Both the position numbers and the translations under genes were made by a program. The notes beneath the pieces were generated by a model, which was not told the origin of the DNA, ran no database searches, and was given only the letters and a program-made list of their open reading frames with translations. A stretch of DNA of 42,223 nt. Origin: Candidatus Sericytochromatia bacterium (GTDB taxonomy: Bacteria > Cyanobacteriota > Sericytochromatia > UBA7694). Shown one piece after another: positions 26,601 through 32,908 of the stretch; the first letter of the stretch is position 1; every line of letters begins with the position of its first letter. Where the stretch lies: the NCBI GenBank assembly GCA_015272195.1, contig JACYMC010000075.1, positions 1 through 42,223 of the forward strand. Direction: 5' to 3'.

Positions 26601-27646
26601 GCATGCTGGGCAGCCAGGCCAGCCAGACGCTGAAGCAACTGGCCCTGCACCCTCAGCCCCAGATTCGCTATGACGCCTGCCTGAGTCTGGCCGATATCCA
26701 CAGCGACAGCAACTGGCTTCATCTGCAGGGCCTCAACAGCCAGCTGCAGACCCGCCGGCTGAGTCACCTGCTGGCCCTGCAGCAAACGCCTGCTGAAGAC
26801 TGGTTTGCCTACAGCCTGCATCTGCAGAACGACAAGGCCTGTCTGGTACGCCAGATCTATGCCGAGACACTGCCGCCAGAAGCCGCACGTCAGGACTGGC
26901 AACACTGGCTGCAGCAGCGCTTCCGCGAAGATGTTCTGCCAGTCCAGCTGAGCGCCCTCCAGACCCTCAGCAAGCTCTCGCAGACCCAGGCCCTCCCACC
27001 CTTTGCGGGCCTGTCTGCCCGCCTGCGGGAAATGGCCCTCTGCCTGCTGGCCGCGCGCGCGGATTTTGCGCCACTGACGGCAGCGCTGCAGGATTCCTCC
27101 AGCTGGGTTCAGCTGAGTGCCGTGGCACTGAGTGGCTATTTCCGGCGGCAAGAATGTCTGCCGCAGCTGATCAGCCTGCTCAACACGGCCCGGGCGCCTG
27201 AGCTGCGGGCCAGTGTGATTTGGGCCATTGGCCAGCTGCAGGATGTGAGTCAGACGGCCCTGCTGAAGCACCATCTGAGCGACAGCGATTATGGCGTCCG
27301 CCGTCAGAGCGTCATTGCCCTGGGGCAGTTGCCAGATTCTGCCGCAGCAGAATGCCTGCTGCAGCTGCTTCAGAGCGGAGAATCCGACGTCGAGCTGCTG
27401 GAAGAAATCCTGCGGGCCCTGGGCCGCCAGGCCTATGCGCCGGCCGCCACAGAACTGATTGAACTCAGCCGCCAGCACCAGGATATCACCCTGCGTCTGC
27501 GGGCCCTGGAGGCCCTGGCCTCTCTGCAGGAGCCCAGCGTGCACTCCCATTTGCAGGAGGTGGTGTACTGGAATGAACAGGCCCTGGCTGAAGCCGCCCG
27601 CAGTATGCTACAACAGCGCAGCCAGGCCCGGTCGGCCAGCAGCTAA
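23624..27646 (+). CDS. Giant HEAT-repeat protein, 1340 residues
   Basis: The whole chain is helical HEAT/PBS-lyase-type repeats of about 30 residues, for example DADSDVRRTAIQALAAIND, DRDRDVRIMAVQLLGRFEG, DEAAEVRVAAAEALASLQ and DSDYGVRRQSVIALGQLPD. I estimate about forty. There is no signal peptide, membrane segment or other domain. Such solenoids act as protein-binding scaffolds; EZ-HEAT repeats occur in bilin lyases, but one this long is not a lyase by analogy. GGAG stands seven bases before the ATG. It follows the 57-residue membrane peptide gene by two bases, which could anchor the scaffold. Its stop overlaps that of the convergent MBL gene by four bases. Confidence 0.85.
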   Translation: MHNESLRFRLKNPNAQVREQAALELVFAPDKEYLIDLSALLQDADSDVRRTAIQALAAINDPEALPDLRSALLDPEKEIVSAAQHALSKFGFRAEGLLREWLSSGDWLERVAALQALALFRDAAHLPWASPLLQDPIWEVRAAAIYLMGQSAAPEGFNLLASAWAHENEPQVRSCILSALGEVQQPEACELLLQLFLEPDLNPQPEQAEQVARALALYGEAIWHRLVHEGLWEAEPQLRCLSAALLAQSGYPDLKTALSPLLMDSQPEVRQTVAFAFYQAFPQEWFWEYVAGLYHPDNQVFEAALAGLLSYPDARIGEALLDALDLMLLSERCEALIRALAELDYSAAAPALIELLDILPEQTQHIAICEALGKFQAWRAYYPLQKRLGHPDPVMQQTALSALIQIASDEKAWQQLQQLESLPEDLQRETLRFVSQQAHARAYLFYLARDHADPRLQRHILHALRSARAPETRHLLQWWLPQPEAIQDLELARAILQALGDNALLPAQPGLLLPWLRHKEAEVRLQAAILLQPFAETLQDELLTLLQDELWFIRQAALKALSTLQSAELLRQLEQALEDRDRDVRIMAVQLLGRFEGHRSSELLVAALENGYRDIRAASARALGQQGDDWALENLELALAEDEAAEVRVAAAEALASLQHPELAELLEDALSYEEDPQALAQLLTIFHRCDPNSALPWLLRILRQDQEAPVSVVCQLLGSYSSARWLSAVPTLSQWVYQGSERLQQCALKLILQAQPEQSAAYLQDSLPHLMISCLQQLSVEQAQKHTLQLLRLQQHPEAAVRQALYRVWLRDESFWPLLLQYAPQESEHSCQQVLIECLAQLPAEQSAPLLLQWLEEQTPEIQRSAAWALLSKPDFEPWLIKGLGFSLPDGLRQEILDQISQQGHAAIPLLKQLAEHWDRHLMHAALRALGQCGPEALPLLAQHWQTGELAVQRAVLEGLKTLNHPDSLPMLEQAACAAHDNLRSQAFDILRMLGSQASQTLKQLALHPQPQIRYDACLSLADIHSDSNWLHLQGLNSQLQTRRLSHLLALQQTPAEDWFAYSLHLQNDKACLVRQIYAETLPPEAARQDWQHWLQQRFREDVLPVQLSALQTLSKLSQTQALPPFAGLSARLREMALCLLAARADFAPLTAALQDSSSWVQLSAVALSGYFRRQECLPQLISLLNTARAPELRASVIWAIGQLQDVSQTALLKHHLSDSDYGVRRQSVIALGQLPDSAAAECLLQLLQSGESDVELLEEILRALGRQAYAPAATELIELSRQHQDITLRLRALEALASLQEPSVHSHLQEVVYWNEQALAEAARSMLQQRSQARSASS

Positions 27647-28791
27647 TTGATCAGAAAATTATCCATCTGCAACGTGGTTTTGTCGTCAAAATTCCGCTGA
27701 TACAGGGCATCCATTGGCATGGGCAAACGATGCAGCACGGTTTCTTTGATCGCCAGCGAGCGCAATTCATTAAAGAGGTTGCGGTCATAAAAGCCCGAAA
27801 CCCTTTGTAAAAACAGCTCCAGCGCATGGGCGCCATTTTTGTAGACGCCCTGCACACCCTGGATATTCATGTCCACATGCTCCAGCAGCTCCTGATCGCG
27901 CTGCGAAAAGTCAAACAGAATTTCGGCTTCTTCAGGGCCGGCAGACATTAAAAAGCGCTGGTAAAGGGTATTCAGTAACTGGGTATAAGCCTGCAGCTGG
28001 GCCTGTTCTTCATTCGACAGGCTTTTTTCAGCCTCGTGCAGATCCATGCCCATGGGCAGATCATACAGACGTTTTAAAAACTCGTGCATAATATCGCCGC
28101 TGAGAATCGCCCCATGCTGGGGCACAATCGCTTTCGGAAAAGGCTGCAGCGCCCGGATGCGCTCAATCGCCCGCTTGACGGGCAGATTAAAAGGCATATA
28201 GATCTGATGAAAGGTTTTAATACCCTCCCAGTGATCTTCGGTAGCGTGCAGCCCCATATTGCCCGGCGGGTTCAGGCCGCCAAAGAGATCGCCCGTAAAC
28301 AGCAGGCCGCTCTGGCGGTCATAAACCGCAAAGGCGCCCACAAAGTGGCAATAGGGCGTGGGAACAAACTCCAGCACATGCTCAGCATTGGTCGCCATCG
28401 CAATACGCTTTTCATTAAAATTATAGACATTTTTATAGCTTTTGGAAGGAATCTCAAAAAAGCGCACCAAGCGCCAGGTATCCTCGCTGCACAGGCAAAG
28501 CGACTGGGGGTTCATGCGGGCCAGAAAGGTTGCGTTCATGCCCACGTCCGGGTCCTGGTGGTTGATGGAGTACATCTGCACATGGCGCACATCCTGAATC
28601 ACCGAGGCCACTTTGCTGGAAATCCCCGAAAAAAACTCAATCGGTCCGGGGTCAATCAGATAATTGATGCTTTTGCCATTGCCCTGAAAACGTCTTAAAT
28701 AGGTATTGGTCTGCAAAAGGGAACCGGGTTCACGCTGTGAAACCCAGTAAGTGCCCTCGGCAATTTCAATCGCTGAATCAAATTCTGACAT
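27643..28791 (-). CDS. MBL-fold diiron oxygen-binding (ODP/FprA-like) protein
   Basis: The N-terminal 240 residues form a metallo-beta-lactamase domain of the flavodiiron/ODP type: INHQDPDVGMN with H78, D80 and D82, H149 in TPYCHFVGAF, D168 in LFTGDLFGG, and H226 in VPQHGAI. These are the diiron ligand positions of FprA/ROO enzymes that reduce O2 or NO, but Gln79 replaces the usual Glu. There is no flavodoxin domain; instead about 140 unassigned residues follow. It may therefore bind or sense O2 without reducing it directly. AAGGAG precedes the ATG. A perfect FNR-type box (28910-28923) lies about 120 bases upstream. Confidence 0.8.
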   Translation of the reverse strand: MSEFDSAIEIAEGTYWVSQREPGSLLQTNTYLRRFQGNGKSINYLIDPGPIEFFSGISSKVASVIQDVRHVQMYSINHQDPDVGMNATFLARMNPQSLCLCSEDTWRLVRFFEIPSKSYKNVYNFNEKRIAMATNAEHVLEFVPTPYCHFVGAFAVYDRQSGLLFTGDLFGGLNPPGNMGLHATEDHWEGIKTFHQIYMPFNLPVKRAIERIRALQPFPKAIVPQHGAILSGDIMHEFLKRLYDLPMGMDLHEAEKSLSNEEQAQLQAYTQLLNTLYQRFLMSAGPEEAEILFDFSQRDQELLEHVDMNIQGVQGVYKNGAHALELFLQRVSGFYDRNLFNELRSLAIKETVLHRLPMPMDALYQRNFDDKTTLQMDNFLIN

Positions 28792-28909
28792 GGTGTCTGC
28801 TCCTTTTGTTTCGCCGCTCTGCGCAGCAGCAAGATTTTAAATGCTAAAAACTGTATGTAATTTAGCAGGCTGTCCGCAAAAACACCTTGACCGCCCAAGG
28901 GTTTTCAGA

Positions 28910-28923
28910 TTGATCTTGATCAA
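28910..28923. promoter_or_regulatory. FNR-type operator TTGATCTTGATCAA
   Basis: This is a perfect match to the FNR/Dnr consensus TTGAT-N4-ATCAA. It lies between the divergent ODP-type gene and rpsF. The oxygen-related diiron protein is the more natural target. A -10-like TAAATT at 28864-28859 on that strand would put the box near -63. No FNR gene is in the window. Confidence 0.55.
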
Positions 28924-28933
28924 TTTTTCAAGA

Positions 28934-28962
28934 TTAAGAACACATTGTCAAAAGATTATGTT
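28934..28962 (+). promoter_or_regulatory. Probable rpsF promoter
   Basis: TTAAGA (28934-28939), a 17-base spacer and TATGTT (28957-28962). Both boxes are moderate matches. The start would be near 28969, giving a leader of about 90 nt. Confidence 0.35.
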
Positions 28963-28999
28963 AAACTGTGCAGGTAATTGGTTAAATATTTCAGCCAAT

Positions 29000-29040
29000 G
29001 CTGTTCCCATCCTGTTCTTGCCGTGTGCAAGAACCATAGC
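29000..29040 (+). promoter_or_regulatory. rpsF leader hairpin with CCG loop, candidate S6:S18 binding site
   Basis: In the 5' leader of rpsF a seven-base-pair stem (29014-29020 with 29028-29034) closes the loop CCGTGTG, and a five-pair outer stem (29000-29004 with 29036-29040) may enclose it. Leaders of rpsF operons in many bacteria carry a structure with a conserved CCG that binds the S6:S18 complex for feedback control. The exact consensus cannot be checked here. Confidence 0.5.
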
Positions 29041-29060
29041 CCAAAGGAAAGGATTTTTCC

Positions 29061-29354
29061 ATGAACAGACCTTACGAAGTCATGTATATTCTGGATTCCC
29101 GTCTGGATGAAGAAGCACAGAAACAGATCAACGCCCGTGTCAATGACACCATCGCCAAAATCGGTGGCAAAATTGAAAAGAGCGAAAGTCTGGGACGTAA
29201 GCGCCTGGCCTATCCGATCAAAAAGCGGACAGACGGCGTCTACATGCTGACCCATTTTGAAGGTGACTCCCGCTCTCTGAAAGAGCTGAACCGTGTCATG
29301 AACATTACAGAAGGCCTGCTTCGTCACCTGGTTGTCCGGCGCGACGAAGACTAG
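29061..29354 (+). CDS. rpsF: 30S ribosomal protein S6
   Basis: The 97-residue protein is a standard S6: NRPYEVMYILDSRLDEE at the start, KIGGKIEKSESLGRKRLAYP in the middle and RHLVVRRDED at the end. S6 pairs with S18 on the 30S platform. AAAGGA precedes the ATG. It is the first gene of rpsF-ssb-rpsR, with three bases to the next gene. The leader carries a candidate autoregulatory hairpin. Confidence 0.97.
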   Translation: MNRPYEVMYILDSRLDEEAQKQINARVNDTIAKIGGKIEKSESLGRKRLAYPIKKRTDGVYMLTHFEGDSRSLKELNRVMNITEGLLRHLVVRRDED

Positions 29355-29357
29355 GCG

Positions 29358-29663
29358 ATGAGCCTCAATTACATCGTGCTTTCCGGGACACTGGCTGCTG
29401 ACAGCGAAGTCCGCTACACCGTGTCCGGCAAAGCCGTACTGGAGTTTATGCTGCGCCCCGAAGACGGGCAGAGTGACGAATTCCAGCCCCAGGTACGCGT
29501 GATCAGCGCCCGCGAGCAGGCCCTTGAAAAACAGAGCCAGCTCAAAAAAGGCCAGACTGTCCTGGTTGAAGGCCAGCTGCATCAGCGTAAAATTGATGCC
29601 GGGGCGGCCAGTCGCCGCAAACAGCCCGAAATCAATATGGATCATCTGACCCTTCTGAAATGA
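29358..29663 (+). CDS. Short single-stranded DNA-binding protein (SSB-like, OB fold)
   Basis: The 101-residue protein reads [20 protein letters not shown], then GKAVLEFML and [18 protein letters not shown], as in the OB fold of SSB. It lies between rpsF and rpsR, the usual place of ssb in many bacteria and of priB in gammaproteobacteria. It is shorter than most SSBs (150-180) and ends right after the OB fold, lacking the disordered linker and the acidic DDDIPF-type tip that recruits repair proteins. It may be a PriB-like or accessory SSB, with the main ssb elsewhere. The ribosome site is weak, and translation is probably coupled to rpsF. Confidence 0.75.
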   Translation: MSLNYIVLSGTLAADSEVRYTVSGKAVLEFMLRPEDGQSDEFQPQVRVISAREQALEKQSQLKKGQTVLVEGQLHQRKIDAGAASRRKQPEINMDHLTLLK

Positions 29664-29685
29664 ACGTGAAAGGAACGCTTTAAAC

Positions 29686-30378
29686 ATGAGTGAAGAACAA
29701 AGAACTGAACAGGCACCCGCTTATCGCGGTGAGCGCAGTGAAAGACCCGAAGGCCGCCGGGAATATCGTCCCGCCGGTGAGCGTGGCGAAAGACCCGAAG
29801 GCCGTCCCGGCGGTGGCTACCGTCCTGCCGGCGAGCGCGGCGAAGGCCGTCCCGGCGGTGGCTACCGTCCTGCCGGCGAGCGCGGCGAAGGCCGTCCCGG
29901 CGGTGGCTACCGTCCTGCCGGCGAGCGCGGCGAAGGCCGTCCCGGCGGTGGATACCGCGGGGGACCCGGTGGCGATCGCGGCGGTGCACGTCGCTCTTTC
30001 CGTCCCCGCCGACGCAAACAGAAAGTCTCCAAATTCGATGAATGGGGCATTACCGACATTGATTACAAAGATGTCGAGCGCCTCAAAGAATTTTTGAGCG
30101 AACACGGCAAAATCCTGTCCCGCCGCGTAACCGGCAACCGTGCCAAGCACCAGCGCCGCCTGACCCGCTCGGTCAAGCGCGCCCGCTATATGGCCCTGCT
30201 GCCCTACGTCGGCAAGATCGAAAAACAGCGGGGCAGCTACGACCGTGGCAGCCGCGGCGGTTACGATCGCGGCGGTGATCGCGGTGGCTATCGCCCCGGC
30301 GGTTATCGTCCCGCAGCCCAGGCCGCTCCGGCAGCTGAAGCCGCAGCACCTGCTGAAAACACCAGCAGCGAAAGCTAA
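29686..30378 (+). CDS. rpsR: 30S ribosomal protein S18 with long Arg/Gly-rich extensions
   Basis: The S18 core is at residues about 105-178: [52 protein letters not shown] and AIKRAR-type [12 protein letters not shown]. It is complete. Normal S18 has about 75-90 residues; here 230. The N-terminal extension (1-104) is Arg/Gly/Glu/Pro-rich, with a 15-residue unit [15 protein letters not shown] three times. The C-terminal extension (about 179-230) has YDRG and GGYRPGG motifs and an Ala/Pro tail. There is no in-frame start codon between the repeats and the core, so the extension must be translated with S18 unless processed. AAAGGA lies about 12 bases before the ATG. A terminator follows. Confidence 0.92.
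   Translation: MSEEQRTEQAPAYRGERSERPEGRREYRPAGERGERPEGRPGGGYRPAGERGEGRPGGGYRPAGERGEGRPGGGYRPAGERGEGRPGGGYRGGPGGDRGGARRSFRPRRRKQKVSKFDEWGITDIDYKDVERLKEFLSEHGKILSRRVTGNRAKHQRRLTRSVKRARYMALLPYVGKIEKQRGSYDRGSRGGYDRGGDRGGYRPGGYRPAAQAAPAAEAAAPAENTSSES
29809..29943 (+). repeat. Three identical 45-bp tandem repeats in rpsR
   Basis: Copies 29809-29853, 29854-29898 and 29899-29943 are identical at every base. A diverged 48-bp copy precedes (29761-29808) and a short diverged start follows (29944). The unit is in frame and encodes 15 residues. Perfect identity, including synonymous positions, points to recent expansion or ongoing homogenisation. Confidence 0.97.
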
Positions 30379-30404
30379 ACCTCAGACATCCGTCTGAACA
30401 CCTG

Positions 30405-30435
30405 CAGCCCGTCACGTTTGTGGCGGGCTGTTTTT
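30405..30435 (+). terminator. Intrinsic terminator of the rpsF-ssb-rpsR operon
   Basis: An 11-bp stem (30405-30415 with 30420-30430, one G-T wobble), loop GTTT and five Ts, 27 bases after the rpsR stop. Its T run touches the end of the convergent gene. A smaller hairpin, TCAGAC-ATCC-GTCTGA, lies at 30382-30397. Confidence 0.9.
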
Positions 30436-31465
30436 ATGCGGCAGAGCCGCTGCGGGCCAGCGACTGGGCGGCCAAGGCCGCCCGCATATCCAGATCCAGG
30501 CGGTAGGCTTCGCCAAGCAGGGCGTTCAGCTGAGCTGGCACCAGATGGCCCTGCTGCAGGCGGTGCTGGGTCTGGCTGAAAAAATGCACCAGGCGGTGGC
30601 CCAGAGATCGGGCCTGTACTTCCTGCTGAATGTCTTCGGCCAGCAGGCGGCGCTGGTTCAGCATTTTGATCAGAGCATCCTCAGCGGCCTGCTGCTGGCG
30701 CAGGGCACGCATGCGGGCTTCTTTTTCAGCAGCGATTTCAGCGGCTTTTAAAGCAGCTTCCATGCGTTTCTTTTCTTGTTTGCTGATCTGAAAGGCCCGC
30801 AGCATTTCGAGGTTATTGAGGTATTGCAGCAGCGTATAAGCCATATCCAGCAGCTCCTGCAGGAGTTTTGATTGCGATGGCGGCGCACCGGTGACCTGGG
30901 TGGCATCAATCAGAAACGCGCCCCGCACGCCCGTGTGCTCCCAGGCCTCGGCCAGAAACTGCTGCAGTCCGGCACTGCCAGAAGCCAATGCCAGCGGCAA
31001 CTGACCGATGGCTGTTCCCTGGGCAGTGCCGTATATTGGTCCCAGGGCAGGCGTACCGCCCTGCACCAGCTGCAGCTGAATCAGGGTATAGCTCAGGCTG
31101 CCACCGGCGGTGAGTTGCGGCAGAATAAGCTGCAGACTGCCAGCTGGGGCACTGGCGCTGAGATCCAGGGTGCCGGCTGCCAGGGCAGTCACTTCGTCGG
31201 CCGAGAGCTGACGCAGACCGGTCATTTCAATGCTGAGGTGCAGCGGGGCGCTGAACAGGGGCGTCAGCCCCGGCAGCTCGCGGTCGTCCATCTCGGTCTG
31301 CTGCTGAACGAGGCGCTGCTGGGTCTGCTCTAAAGCCGTGAGCGTTGCCAGCAGATCCCGAAAAGCGCTGGCGCCGCTTACTGAAGTGGGCTGCGGCGCA
31401 TAGGCCGAGGCCAGGGTGGCAGCGGCACCGCCAAAGCCGGTCAGCAGATGTTGTGAGTTCAGCAT
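30434..31465 (-). CDS. Leaderless protein with C-terminal coiled coil, unknown function
   Basis: The 343-residue protein begins with a Ser/Ala/Gln/Pro-rich segment and has no signal peptide. A short helical stretch (about 33-60) is followed by a beta-rich middle part (about 70-200, e.g. SLQLILPQLTAGGSLSYTLI) and a charged coiled coil (about 225-290, KQEKKRMEAALKAAEIAAEK). I recognise no family. The ATG has no clear ribosome site. A minus-strand TTGAGC-17-TTAAAT pair may be its promoter, with the palindrome at 31542-31557 over the -10. It is convergent with rpsR. Confidence 0.6.
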   Translation of the reverse strand: MLNSQHLLTGFGGAAATLASAYAPQPTSVSGASAFRDLLATLTALEQTQQRLVQQQTEMDDRELPGLTPLFSAPLHLSIEMTGLRQLSADEVTALAAGTLDLSASAPAGSLQLILPQLTAGGSLSYTLIQLQLVQGGTPALGPIYGTAQGTAIGQLPLALASGSAGLQQFLAEAWEHTGVRGAFLIDATQVTGAPPSQSKLLQELLDMAYTLLQYLNNLEMLRAFQISKQEKKRMEAALKAAEIAAEKEARMRALRQQQAAEDALIKMLNQRRLLAEDIQQEVQARSLGHRLVHFFSQTQHRLQQGHLVPAQLNALLGEAYRLDLDMRAALAAQSLARSGSAA

Positions 31466-31541
31466 CGGGTCAGATGCTGCGCAAGAGAGATCATAAACAG
31501 CAGCCTTTCTGTTGGCATCATTCAGGTGCAGGGGGCAGACC

Positions 31542-31557
31542 TGTTAAAAATTTAACA
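31542..31557. promoter_or_regulatory. Palindrome TGTTAAAAATTTAACA, possible operator
   Basis: A perfect 16-base palindrome (seven-base arms, AA centre) about 80 bases upstream of the leaderless coiled-coil gene. It overlaps the -10-like TTAAAT on that strand. The rest of 31466-31675 shows no gene I can support. Confidence 0.4.
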
Positions 31558-31675
31558 CAGGCTTCGCGGCGCGCTCAAGCGTCAGGCCCCCTGCTTTAAT
31601 ACAATTCAAACAGAAAGCTAACGCTACAGCCTTTATTTTATCTGAAATTAATGCAAAGCCCTGGTACCCTCAGAC

Positions 31676-32212
31676 TTAGCCCAGTTCCTGCAGGGCACTG
31701 AGGGTTTCATCACACCAGGCCAGCCACTGGCGCTCATAAGACAGGCCGGCCCGCAGGGTCAGATAAATAAATTGTTCAGCCCGTGGCAGGTCCTGGGGGC
31801 AGGCAAAGCAGCCGGCCGCCAGCGCCTGATAGGTGGCCAGTTTATCGGCATGCAGCGCCCGGTGACGCAATAACTCAGCCTGCACAGCCGCCGGATTTTC
31901 GGCACCCGCATAGAGCTTGACCAGAAGGTCGTCGCGCAGCACAGCCGGAGGCTGGGGCTGCTGCAGCCAGTCCCTTAGCGCCGCCAGTCCTTCAGTCGTG
32001 ACGGAATAGACTTTGCGCGTGGGCTTGCCCTGCTGGGGCTGCAGCTGCAGTTCCAGCCAGCCCTGCTGGGCCATACGGCCCAGCTCCCGGTAAATCTGCT
32101 GGTGGCTGGCCTGCCAGAAGTTGCCCATGCTCAGTTCAAAGCGCCGGGTCAGCTCATAGCCAGTCCCCGGCTCCTGATGCAGAGCAGCCAGCAATGCGTG
32201 GGCTAAAGCCAT
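31676..32212 (-). CDS. PadR family transcriptional regulator
   Basis: From the ATG at 32212 (CAGGAGACAAACC upstream) the protein has 178 residues. The winged helix at 1 to about 85 reads LAALHQEPGTGYELTRRFE, FWQASHQQIYRELGRM and the wing KPTRKVYSVTTEGLAALRDWL. The C-terminal helical domain is of the PadR type that dimerises and binds ligands. The longer frame from 32314 crosses the promoter region and is rejected. It is divergent from a DUF2214 membrane protein gene; the 20-bp inverted repeat between them is the obvious operator for autoregulation and control of the neighbour. Confidence 0.9.
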   Translation of the reverse strand: MALAHALLAALHQEPGTGYELTRRFELSMGNFWQASHQQIYRELGRMAQQGWLELQLQPQQGKPTRKVYSVTTEGLAALRDWLQQPQPPAVLRDDLLVKLYAGAENPAAVQAELLRHRALHADKLATYQALAAGCFACPQDLPRAEQFIYLTLRAGLSYERQWLAWCDETLSALQELG

Positions 32213-32244
32213 GGTTTGTCTCCTGTCATGTGCTGATTTTAATA

Positions 32245-32294
32245 TACAACTATTTGCATATTGAGGCCAGTCTGTCAATATGCAAATAGTTGCA
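32245..32294. promoter_or_regulatory. 20-bp inverted repeat operator between padR-like and DUF2214 genes
   Basis: Arms 32245-32264 and 32275-32294 are reverse complements with one mismatch and a 10-base spacer. The right arm holds a smaller dyad TGCAA-N4-TTGCA; the mismatch breaks it in the left arm. This suggests two regulator dimers. The region must contain both divergent promoters. Confidence 0.75.
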
Positions 32295-32313
32295 TAAAAA
32301 AAGGAAAAAAACA

Positions 32314-32772
32314 ATGATCTATCTGTCCGCTCTGATCGCCAGCCTGCACTATCTGGGTCTGGGCATCGGCCTCGGAAGCATTTACGCCCGTGCGCGGGCC
32401 TTTGCCGATCTCAGAAACGATGCCGGTGCCATGCCCCGTGTCTTAAGCGCCGATAATTTCTGGGGTATATCGGCCCTGCTGCTGATCGGCAGCGGCCTTT
32501 TGCGTGCCTTTGGCGGCTTTGAAAAAGGCAGCAGCTTTTATCTGGGCTCCGGCTTTTTTCATCTCAAAATGGGCCTGCTGCTGCTCCTCCTGGCCCTGGA
32601 AATGGCCCCCATGCTGGCTTTGATCCGCTGGCGCCTGGCGGCACGCCACCAGCCCGCGCCAGAACTCTCAGACAAACAGATTCAGCGCTACACAACCTTC
32701 AGCTGGATCGAGCTGGGCCTGATGCTGATCATCATGCTCAGCGCCAGCCTGATGGCCCGGCTGCGCTTTTAA
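32314..32772 (+). CDS. DUF2214 family membrane protein
   Basis: The 152-residue protein has about four hydrophobic segments: ALIASLHYLGLGIGLG near the start, GISALLLIGSGLLRAFGG, GLLLLLLALEMAPMLALI and the final IELGLMLIIMLSASLMA. The pattern matches DUF2214 inner membrane proteins of unknown function. I start at the ATG at 32314, preceded by AAGGA, and not at 32290, which lies in the operator. Control by the divergent PadR regulator is likely from the shared inverted repeat. Confidence 0.8.
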   Translation: MIYLSALIASLHYLGLGIGLGSIYARARAFADLRNDAGAMPRVLSADNFWGISALLLIGSGLLRAFGGFEKGSSFYLGSGFFHLKMGLLLLLLALEMAPMLALIRWRLAARHQPAPELSDKQIQRYTTFSWIELGLMLIIMLSASLMARLRF

Positions 32773-32845
32773 AGCGCGATGACCCCCTCAAAAACAGCTC
32801 AATAATCCTCCCGTATCCCGTTGCACCAATAAATTGGGCTTATGT

Positions 32846-32869
32846 TAAAATTTACTTAAGGATTAATCC
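32846..32869 (+). promoter_or_regulatory. htpG promoter region with palindrome
   Basis: An extended -10 (TGT then TAAAAT at 32846-32851) lies downstream of TTGCAC (32821-32826, 19-base spacing). The perfect palindrome GGATTAATCC (32860-32869) follows at the likely start and may bind a regulator. No CIRCE element or sigma32-type promoter is visible. Confidence 0.4.
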
Positions 32870-32908
32870 AAAACGAGATTAAACACCCCCACAAAGGAGA
32901 ACACACGC

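Noticed and set aside
26240-27550. Open frame of 436 codons opposite the HEAT-repeat gene
   Set aside because: Shadow frame of a GC-rich repetitive gene; its composition is an echo of the HEAT codons and no start signal is present.
29809-29943. CRISPR-like array
   Set aside because: The repeats are directly adjacent without spacers, in frame, and encode an RG-rich segment of S18.
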